64,000 bases of DNA from assembly GCF_003144095.1 (NCBI RefSeq), contig NZ_NSKH01000023.1, positions 1-64,000 on the forward strand. The letters run 5' to 3'. Shown piece by piece: positions 58,094 through 64,000 of this stretch. How positions within the stretch are numbered: position 1 is the stretch's first letter; every line of letters starts with the position of its first letter. This stretch comes from Streptomyces sp. ICBB 8177 (GTDB lineage: Bacteria > Actinomycetota > Actinomycetes > Streptomycetales > Streptomycetaceae). The notes under the pieces were generated by a model, which saw only the letters and a program-made list of their open reading frames with translations, was not told where the DNA came from and searched no databases. Both the position numbers and the translations under genes were made by a program.

Positions 58094-59047
58094 GTGTCCG
58101 CCCCGGCCACCGGCCTCGCCGCCGCGCTCGCCCGCGGGCCGGTCGTGCTCGACGGCGGGCTGTCCAACCAGCTCGCCGACGCGGGACACGACCTGTCCGA
58201 CGCGCTGTGGTCCGCCCGGCTGCTCGCCGACGATCCCGCCGCGATCGAGGCCGCGCACGCCGCGTACGTCGCGGCGGGCGCCCGGGTGCTCATCACCGCC
58301 AGTTACCAGGCGACGTACGAGGGGTTCGCGCGGCGCGGCGTGGACCGCGCGGGCGCCTCCCGGCTGCTGCGCCGCAGCGTGGAGCTGGCACGAGAGGCGG
58401 CGGGTGGGCGGGACGAGGTGTGGGTCGCCGCCTCCGTCGGACCGTACGGCGCGATGCTCGCCGACGGCAGCGAGTACCGCGGCCGCTACGGCGTCGGCGT
58501 CGCGGAGCTGGCGCGCTTCCACCGCCCCCGGATCGAGACGCTCGCCGAGGCGGCGCCCGACGTGCTCGCGCTGGAGACCGTGCCGGACGCCGACGAGGCG
58601 GAGGCACTGCTGCGTGCCGTCGAGGGGGTCGGCGTGCCGGTGTGGCTGTCGTACAGCGTCGCGGGGGAGCGCACCCGGGCGGGCCAGCCACTGGAGCACG
58701 CCTTCGCCCTGGCCGCCGACGCCCCCGAGGTGATCGCGGTCGGCGTCAACTGCTCCACGGCGGCCGACGCCGAACGGGCGATCCCGATCGCGCGCGAGGT
58801 CACGGGCAAGCCCGTCGTGGTCTACCCCAACAGCGGCGAACGGTGGGACGCCGGGGCCCGCGCCTGGCGCGGCGAGGCGACCTACCACCCGGCGCGGACG
58901 GTCGCCCGCTGGCACGCGGCCGGGGCACGGCTGATCGGTGGCTGCTGCCGGGTCGGCCCCGCCGCGATCCGCGAGATCGCCGCCGCCCTCGGACCCCTCG
59001 CGCGGCCCGCTCGCGACGACCGCCCGGGGTCGGGCCACGCTCCGTGA
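58094..59047 (+). CDS. mmuM: Homocysteine S-methyltransferase
   Basis: A 317-residue zinc enzyme that methylates homocysteine to methionine using S-methylmethionine or SAM. The fold is the cobalamin-independent Hcy-binding TIM barrel, with LDGGLSNQLADAGHDL, ITASYQATYEGFARRG and the zinc ligands Cys in VGVNCST and the pair in GGCCRVGP near the C-terminus. It matches MmuM in length and motif order. The GTG start at 58094 has AGGAG 13 bases upstream. It follows the F420-type gene by 106 bases. Confidence 0.93.
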   Translation: MSAPATGLAAALARGPVVLDGGLSNQLADAGHDLSDALWSARLLADDPAAIEAAHAAYVAAGARVLITASYQATYEGFARRGVDRAGASRLLRRSVELAREAAGGRDEVWVAASVGPYGAMLADGSEYRGRYGVGVAELARFHRPRIETLAEAAPDVLALETVPDADEAEALLRAVEGVGVPVWLSYSVAGERTRAGQPLEHAFALAADAPEVIAVGVNCSTAADAERAIPIAREVTGKPVVVYPNSGERWDAGARAWRGEATYHPARTVARWHAAGARLIGGCCRVGPAAIREIAAALGPLARPARDDRPGSGHAP

Positions 59048-59090
59048 AACCCGGTGGTCGGCGCGGTCGGCCACGGCAATACCCGGACGT

Positions 59091-59510
59091 GTGTCCCTGA
59101 CGATCACCACCACCGGCACCCCGGCGGCACCCGCCAGTGACCTGGGCTTCCTTCCGCACGAACACCCGGACATGGCGCAGGAGTCAGCACGTCGTATGCC
59201 ACCGCCCACGTCTTCCACCCGCAGGCGTCCGAGCGGTCGTGCACGGCCGCGTTGCTGCCGGAGGTGGACCCGGTCCCCCTGGTGCGGCGCGGCAAGGGCA
59301 GGGGGCGCGGCGGTGCGCCCGACAGCGCCCTCGCGCAGCACGTCAACGACCGCCCGTACGCGGCCAGTTCGCTGCTCGCGTCGCGCTGGGCGCGATCTTC
59401 GCGAGCGCGCTCAAGGGGGTTCCCAGGCGCGGCCCGAGCGTGCGGCGGCCCCGATGCCGTTGCCGGTCGAGGCGTACGTGCGCGGGCCGCGCGCGGCGCG
59501 GCCCTGCCTT
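59091..59510 (+). pseudogene. hen1: Degraded hen1 (3'-terminal RNA ribose 2'-O-methyltransferase) N-terminal part
   Basis: Read with frame changes, this stretch gives a good match to the N-terminal domain of bacterial Hen1: [20 protein letters not shown] (frame of 59091), then [37 protein letters not shown] and [14 protein letters not shown] in a second frame, then [11 protein letters not shown] in a third, and [13 protein letters not shown] further on. Single-base deletions near 59184 and 59380 restore the reading. The methyltransferase domain is missing. Hen1 with its partner Pnkp repairs RNAs cut by ribotoxins. No pnkp gene is next to it in the window. Confidence 0.75.
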
Positions 59511-59622
59511 GGCCGCCGCACCCCCGCCTCGCCCCTGCCCGTCGCTCCGCCGTCCGGCCGTGGCCGGAACCCGGCGGCGCGTGGCAGGGTACGACGGTGC
59601 CCGGCCGTGGCAAGGTCAAAGC
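59511..59622. other. Short interval before arcA
   Basis: About 110 bases with no gene; the hen1 similarity has faded. It should hold the arcA promoter. AAGG 9 bases before the ATG is the likely ribosome site. Confidence 0.5.
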
Positions 59623-60861
59623 ATGGGCTTCCACGTGGACTCCGAGGCCGGGCGGCTGCGCCGCGTCATCCTGCACCGCCCGGACCTGGAGCTGAAACGA
59701 CTCACCCCGTCGAACAAGGACGCGTTGCTCTTCGACGACGTGCTGTGGGTCCGCAGAGCACGGGCGGAGCACGACGCCTTCGCCGACATACTGCGCGACC
59801 GGGGCATCGAGGTGCACCTGTTCGGGGACCTGCTGCGCGAGGCGCTCCAGGTCCCCGAAGCGCTGCGGCTGGTGCTGGACCGGGTCTTCGACGAGAAGGA
59901 GTTCGGCCCGCTGGCCACCGACCACCTGCGCGCCGCCTGCGCCGGGCTGCCGCCCGCCGATCTGGCCGAGGCGCTGGTCGGCGGGCTGACCAAGCGGGAG
60001 TTCCTGGCCAGGTTCGCCGAACCCACCTCGGTGCGCTTCCACGTCATGGACATGGACGACTTCCTGCTCATGCCGCTGCCCAACCACCTGTTCACCCGCG
60101 ACACCTCGGCCTGGGTCTACGACGGCGTGAGCATCAACGCGATGCGCTGGCCCGCCCGCTGGCGCGAGACGGTGCACTTCGAGGCGATCTACCGCTACCA
60201 CCCGATGTTCGCGGGCGGTCTGTTCCACGTGTGGTCCGAGGGGCAGGCGGCCTACCCGTCCACCATCGAGGGCGGCGACGTGCTGGTGATCGGCAACGGC
60301 GCGGTGCTGATCGGGATGAGCGAGCGCACCACCCCGCAGGCCGTCGAGATGCTGGCGCGCGGGTTGTTCAACGCGGGCTCGGCGCGCACGATCGTGGCGC
60401 TGGACATGCCGAAGAAGCGGGCCTTCATGCACCTGGACACCGTGATGACGATGGTGGACGGCGACACCTTCACCAAGTACGCGGGCCTGGGCATGCTGCG
60501 CTCGTACACCATCGAACCGGGCGCGGAGGAAGGGGAGTTGAAGGTCACCGACCACGCCCCCGAGCACATGCACCGCGCCATCGCGGCCTCCCTGGGCCTG
60601 GACGGCATCCGGGTGCTCACCCCCACCCAGGACGTGCACGCGGCGGAACGCGAGCAGTGGGACGACGGCTGCAACGTGCTGGCCGTCGAGCCGGGCGTCG
60701 TCGTGGCCTACGAGCGCAACGTGACGACCAACACCCACCTGCGCAAGCAGGGCATCGAGGTGATCACCATCCCCGGCAGTGAACTCGGCCGGGGCCGCGG
60801 CGGCCCACGCTGCATGAGCTGCCCGGTCGAACGGGACGCGGTGGGGGCGGGGCGGGGGTGA
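59623..60861 (+). CDS. arcA: Arginine deiminase
   Basis: Converts arginine to citrulline and ammonia, the first step of the arginine deiminase pathway; 412 residues. Motifs visible are the N-terminal [75 protein letters not shown] (catalytic His) and the catalytic Cys in [13 protein letters not shown] close to the C-terminus. It is followed by a separate ornithine carbamoyltransferase gene, so arginine could be converted to ornithine and carbamoyl phosphate. Carbamate kinase (arcC) is not in the window. The stop codon is duplicated by an 18-bp tandem repeat. Confidence 0.96.
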   Translation: MGFHVDSEAGRLRRVILHRPDLELKRLTPSNKDALLFDDVLWVRRARAEHDAFADILRDRGIEVHLFGDLLREALQVPEALRLVLDRVFDEKEFGPLATDHLRAACAGLPPADLAEALVGGLTKREFLARFAEPTSVRFHVMDMDDFLLMPLPNHLFTRDTSAWVYDGVSINAMRWPARWRETVHFEAIYRYHPMFAGGLFHVWSEGQAAYPSTIEGGDVLVIGNGAVLIGMSERTTPQAVEMLARGLFNAGSARTIVALDMPKKRAFMHLDTVMTMVDGDTFTKYAGLGMLRSYTIEPGAEEGELKVTDHAPEHMHRAIAASLGLDGIRVLTPTQDVHAAEREQWDDGCNVLAVEPGVVVAYERNVTTNTHLRKQGIEVITIPGSELGRGRGGPRCMSCPVERDAVGAGRG

Positions 60862-60928
60862 GGCGGCCCACCGGGGAGTGAGCGGCCCACCGGGAGTGAG
60901 CGGCCCGGCTGGGGTGAGCGGCCCACCG
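60858..60928. repeat. 18-bp tandem repeat GTGAGCGGCCCACCGGGA over the arcA stop (4 copies)
   Basis: Units begin at 60858, 60878, 60896 and 60914. The first contains the arcA stop codon TGA and all others repeat it outside the gene. Confidence 0.85.
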
Positions 60929-60971
60929 CCGCCGTGCTCACGGCTCCCGGGGGCGGCGCCTCCGGGGTGCT

Positions 60972-60983
60972 GCATAAGGATGC
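60972..60983. promoter_or_regulatory. ARG-box-like palindrome GCAT-AAGG-ATGC upstream of argF
   Basis: GCATAAGGATGC is a symmetric 12-base motif with the GCAT/ATGC half-sites that resemble streptomycete ARG boxes. It lies at the -35 region of the carbamoyltransferase promoter (the -10 is at 60995-61000), so ArgR binding is plausible. The match to the published consensus is only partial. Confidence 0.35.
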
Positions 60984-60994
60984 CTATTGTCGTA

Positions 60995-61000
60995 TAGACT
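60995..61000 (+). promoter_or_regulatory. Putative -10 element TAGACT of the ornithine carbamoyltransferase gene
   Basis: TAGACT is a very good streptomycete -10 hexamer and lies 38 bases before the ATG; it is in an unusually AT-rich patch (60970-61000). Confidence 0.55.
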
Positions 61001-61037
61001 TCCAGGGTCCTCGACCGTCGCGACCTAGGAGCCTGCC

Positions 61038-62042
61038 ATGGCCATCGACCTCACGGGCCGCCACTTCCTCAAGGAGCTGGACTTCACCGCGGAGGAGTTC
61101 CGCCACCTGGTGGAGCTGGCCGGGTCCCTGAAGGCCGCCAAACGCGCCGGGACCGAGGAGCGCCGGCTGACCGGCCGCAACATCGCGCTGCTCTTCGAGA
61201 AGACCTCCACCAGGACCCGCTGCTCCTTCGAGGTGGCCGCCGCCGACCAGGGCGCGTCCACGACCTACCTCGACCCCTCCGGTTCCCAGATGGGGCACAA
61301 GGAGTCGGTGAAGGACACCGCCCGCGTCCTCGGCCGCCTCTTCGACGCCGTGGAGTACCGGGGCAACGGCCAGGAGATCGTCGAGGAGCTGGCCGCGTAC
61401 GCCGGGGTGCCGGTCTACAACGGCCTGACCGACGAATGGCACCCCACCCAGATGCTCGCCGACGTCCTCACCATGACCGAGCACTCCGCCAAGCCGCTGG
61501 AGGCGATCTCCTACGCCTACCTCGGCGACGCCCGGTACAACATGGGCAACTCGCTGCTGGTCACCGGCGCCCTGCTGGGCATGGACGTGCGCATCGTGGC
61601 GCCCCGCGCGCTGTGGCCGTCGGACGCGGTGACCGCCGAGGCGCGGCGGCTGGCCGGGAGCAGCGGGGCGCGGATCAACGTCACCGAGGACGTGGCCGAG
61701 GGCGTGCGCGGCGCGGACTTCGTGCACACCGACATCTGGGTGTCGATGGGGGAGCCGCAGGAGGTCTGGGCCGAACGCATCGCCCTGCTGACCCCGTACG
61801 CGGTGACCGCCGAGGTGCTCGAGGCGACCGGCAACCCCGGCGTGCGGTTCATGCACTGCCTGCCGGCCTTCCACGACCTGGGCACGACGGTCGGCCGCCA
61901 GGTCCACGAGCGCTTCGGGCTCGACTCGCTCGAGGTCACCGACGAGGTCTTCGAGTCGGAGCGCTCGATCGTCTTCGACCAGGCGGAGAACCGCATGCAC
62001 ACGATCAAGGCGGTCCTGGTGGCGACGCTCGCCGGTCGGTGA
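61038..62042 (+). CDS. argF: Ornithine carbamoyltransferase, catabolic (ArcB) type
   Basis: Interconverts ornithine plus carbamoyl phosphate with citrulline; 334 residues. The carbamoyl phosphate site is [15 protein letters not shown], the second site is [16 protein letters not shown], and the ornithine/loop motif is [10 protein letters not shown]. With [14 protein letters not shown] between, the protein is closer to the longer OTCases paired with arginine deiminase than to the short biosynthetic ArgF (inference). The ATG at 61038 has TAGGAG upstream. It lies 176 bases downstream of arcA with its own promoter. Confidence 0.95.
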   Translation: MAIDLTGRHFLKELDFTAEEFRHLVELAGSLKAAKRAGTEERRLTGRNIALLFEKTSTRTRCSFEVAAADQGASTTYLDPSGSQMGHKESVKDTARVLGRLFDAVEYRGNGQEIVEELAAYAGVPVYNGLTDEWHPTQMLADVLTMTEHSAKPLEAISYAYLGDARYNMGNSLLVTGALLGMDVRIVAPRALWPSDAVTAEARRLAGSSGARINVTEDVAEGVRGADFVHTDIWVSMGEPQEVWAERIALLTPYAVTAEVLEATGNPGVRFMHCLPAFHDLGTTVGRQVHERFGLDSLEVTDEVFESERSIVFDQAENRMHTIKAVLVATLAGR

Positions 62043-62177
62043 GCGCTCGCGGCCGGGCGAGGGGCACCGTCCGGCGCGGCGAACCCGGATGTGTCGCCCT
62101 CGTGACGCCGGTCACGATGCGGTGATAACTTCGCAGGGCGGGCGACCGCCTCTCCGTCCTGCGAAGGAGGCCATGCC

Positions 62178-63005
62178 ATGAGTCCGATGCGAGGCTCCGC
62201 GAGCACCACCGAGGAGTGGCGCCATCTGCGGCTGTCGCACGCGGACGGGGTCACCACGGTCACCCTCGACCGCCCGGACAAGCTCAACGCCCTCACCTTC
62301 GGCGCCTACGCCGACCTGCGCGACCTGCTCCCCGAGCTGGCCCGCGACGGCCGCACCCGGGCCCTGGTCCTCGGCGGCGAGGGCCGCGGCTTCTGCTCCG
62401 GCGGCGACGTCGACGAGATCATCGGCGCCACGCTGGACATGGGCGCCGGTGAGCTGCTGGAGTTCACCCGCATGACCGGGCAGGTGGTGCGCGCGCTGCG
62501 GGAGTGCCCGTTCCCGGTGGTGGCCGCCATCCACGGCATCGCGGCGGGCGCGGGCTCGGTGCTGGCGCTGGCCTGCGACTTCCGGGTGGTCGAGCGCTCC
62601 GCGCGGTTCGCGTTCCTGTTCACCCGCGTCGGGCTGTCCGGCGCCGACATGGGCGCCGCCTACCTGCTGCCGAGGGTCGTCGGCCTCGGCCACGCCACCC
62701 GGCTGCTCATGCTGGGCGAGCCGGTCGGTTCCGAGGAGGCCCAACGCATCGGCCTGGTCAGCGAGTTGACCGAGGACGGCCGGGCGGGGGAGGCCGCCGC
62801 CGCGCTCGCCGGACGGCTGGCGCAGGGCCCCGCACTCGCCTACGCGCAGACCAAGGCCCTGCTCACCGCCGAACTCGACATGCCGCTCGGCGCCGCCATC
62901 GAGATGGACGCGGCGACCCAGGCCCTGCTGATGACCAGCGCGGACTACGCCGAGTTCCACGCCGCGTTCACCGGGAAACGGCCGCCGAAGTGGGAGGGGC
63001 GGTAG
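62178..63005 (+). CDS. Enoyl-CoA hydratase family protein
   Basis: A 275-residue crotonase-fold protein acting on CoA thioesters. Oxyanion-hole motifs are LGGEGRGFCSGGDVDEI and AAIHGIAAGAGSVLALACDF. In RVGLSGADMGAAYLLPRVVG the usual catalytic Glu position is occupied by Asp. Spacing to the next gene is 2 bases, so the pair is an operon, which in other actinobacteria encodes degradation of salicylate- or anthranilate-type aromatic CoA esters. The ATG at 62178 has GAAGGAGG upstream. Confidence 0.93.
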   Translation: MSPMRGSASTTEEWRHLRLSHADGVTTVTLDRPDKLNALTFGAYADLRDLLPELARDGRTRALVLGGEGRGFCSGGDVDEIIGATLDMGAGELLEFTRMTGQVVRALRECPFPVVAAIHGIAAGAGSVLALACDFRVVERSARFAFLFTRVGLSGADMGAAYLLPRVVGLGHATRLLMLGEPVGSEEAQRIGLVSELTEDGRAGEAAAALAGRLAQGPALAYAQTKALLTAELDMPLGAAIEMDAATQALLMTSADYAEFHAAFTGKRPPKWEGR

Positions 63006-63007
63006 CC

Positions 63008-64000
63008 GTGCCCGGGCCGCTGCGCGTCGCGGTCGTCGGCGCGGGCCCCGGCGGGCTGTACGCGGCGGCGCTGCTCAAACGGCTCGACCCGGCCCGTGAG
63101 ATCACCGTGTGGGAACGCAACCCGCCCGACGAGACCTTCGGCTTCGGCGTCGTGCTGTCCGACGAGACCCTCGGCGGCATCGAGCACGCCGACCCGGTGG
63201 TGTACGAGGCGCTGCGCGGCGAGTTCGTGCGCTGGGACGCCATCGACGTGGCGCACGCGGGCAGTGTGGTGCGCTCCGGCGGCCACGGCTTCGCGGCGCT
63301 GAGCAGGCACCGGCTGCTGGCGATCCTCCAGGACCGCTGCCGGGCCCTGGGCGTGCGGCTGAACTTCCGCCAGGAGGCGCCACCGGTAGGCGAGTTGTCG
63401 AAGTCGTACGACCTCGTGATCGCCGCGGACGGGGTGCGCAGCACCACCCGCGACGCGTACGCCGACGTCTTCCGTCCCCACCTGACCACCCACCGCTGCC
63501 GCTACATCTGGCTCGCGGCCGACTTCGCGCTCGACTCCTTCCGCTTCGAGACGGCGCGGACCGGGGCGGGCCTGATGCTCGCGCACGGCTACCCCTTCGG
63601 GGCGTCGCACAGCACGTTCATCGTGGAGATGCGCGAGGAGGTGTGGCGGCGCGCCGGGCTCGACCTGATGGACGAGGACGCCTCGATCGCCGCCTGCGAG
63701 AAGTACTTCGCGCCGCTGCTCGACGGCCACCGGCTGTCCGGCAACCGCTCGCGCTGGACGGCGTTCACCACCGTCGTCAACGACACCTGGCGGGCCGGGA
63801 ACGTCGTCCTGCTCGGCGACGCCGCCCACACCGCGCACTTCTCCATCGGCTCCGGCACCAAACTCGCCATGGAGGACGCCCTCGCGCTCGCCGCCACCGT
63901 GGCCGAACAGCAAGGCGTGGACGCCGCGTTGGCCGCGTACGAGCGGGAGCGCAGGCCGGTCGTCGCCAGCACGCAGCGCGCCGCCGCCGCGAGCCTGGAG
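63008..64000 (+). CDS. FAD-dependent salicylyl-CoA 5-hydroxylase-like monooxygenase (3' truncated by window)
   Basis: The frame opens at a GTG 2 bases after the hydratase stop and stays open to the last base, giving 331 residues. The FAD motif GAGPGGLYAAALLKRL (residues 11-26), VIAADGVRSTTRDAYADVF (the DG motif), and GDAAHTAHFSIGSGTKLAME identify the group-A flavoprotein hydroxylases that act on salicylyl-CoA or anthraniloyl-CoA. In most members this domain is fused to an old-yellow-enzyme-type reductase domain, which would lie beyond the window edge. Together with the hydratase it marks the start of an aromatic degradation operon of the gentisate-CoA type. Confidence 0.9.
   Translation, partial: MPGPLRVAVVGAGPGGLYAAALLKRLDPAREITVWERNPPDETFGFGVVLSDETLGGIEHADPVVYEALRGEFVRWDAIDVAHAGSVVRSGGHGFAALSRHRLLAILQDRCRALGVRLNFRQEAPPVGELSKSYDLVIAADGVRSTTRDAYADVFRPHLTTHRCRYIWLAADFALDSFRFETARTGAGLMLAHGYPFGASHSTFIVEMREEVWRRAGLDLMDEDASIAACEKYFAPLLDGHRLSGNRSRWTAFTTVVNDTWRAGNVVLLGDAAHTAHFSIGSGTKLAMEDALALAATVAEQQGVDAALAAYERERRPVVASTQRAAAASLE

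Overview
The window reads as a chromosomal segment of a streptomycete or close relative. GC content is very high, coding third positions are almost all G or C, GTG starts are common, several starts look leaderless, and there is a long chaplin with a sortase-type LAxTG tail, one TTA (bldA-type) codon in a regulator, an ergothioneine cluster and many secreted hydrolases. No rRNA, tRNA or CRISPR array was seen. Gene names rest on motifs read directly from the translations; no database search was run.

Left part (1-12050) is mainly potassium homeostasis and housekeeping: the end of kdpB, then kdpC and the sensor/regulator pair kdpD-kdpE; an OB-fold protein and a DUF3159 membrane protein; two overlapping TrkA/RCK genes; a divergent KimA-like APC potassium permease; and a TRAM-domain RNA (uracil) methyltransferase. 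The methyltransferase promoter lies just behind six 11-bp repeats. Its 3' end is duplicated 3.6 kb downstream. The stretch between the copies looks like a small integrated island carrying an MmyB-type regulator, an aldo/keto reductase and an alpha/beta hydrolase in one overlapping operon with a palindromic operator.

Middle part (16000-40200) is accessory. It has an L,D-transpeptidase lipoprotein, a small secreted protein, an MFS/ArsR divergent pair, an ICL/PEP-mutase family enzyme, a GH54 arabinofuranosidase with a ricin-type lectin domain, a 630-bp array of extragenic repeats arranged as a giant inverted repeat, a beta-lactamase-fold hydrolase, a DUF2252-MFS coupled pair, a methionine aminopeptidase divergent from its probable XRE regulator across a 22-bp operator, and several regulator/enzyme divergent pairs (TetR-SDR, AraC-hydrolase, PucR-esterase). 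Tandem repeats that duplicate a gene's stop-codon region recur here.

Right part (40300-64000) has four consecutive secreted hydrolases (sedolisin, two HAD phosphatases, trypsin-like protease), a TTA-containing HTH regulator, a two-domain chaplin, a GH25 lysozyme without signal peptide, DUF1697, an SMC-like ATPase, a MazG-like pyrophosphohydrolase and a DUF6099-like protein. Next comes the tightly overlapping egtABCD ergothioneine operon (egtE not in the window), then an F420-type oxidoreductase, a homocysteine S-methyltransferase, a frameshifted hen1 RNA-repair relic, arcA, a catabolic-type ornithine carbamoyltransferase, an enoyl-CoA hydratase, and the start of a salicylyl-CoA 5-hydroxylase-like flavoprotein cut by the window edge.
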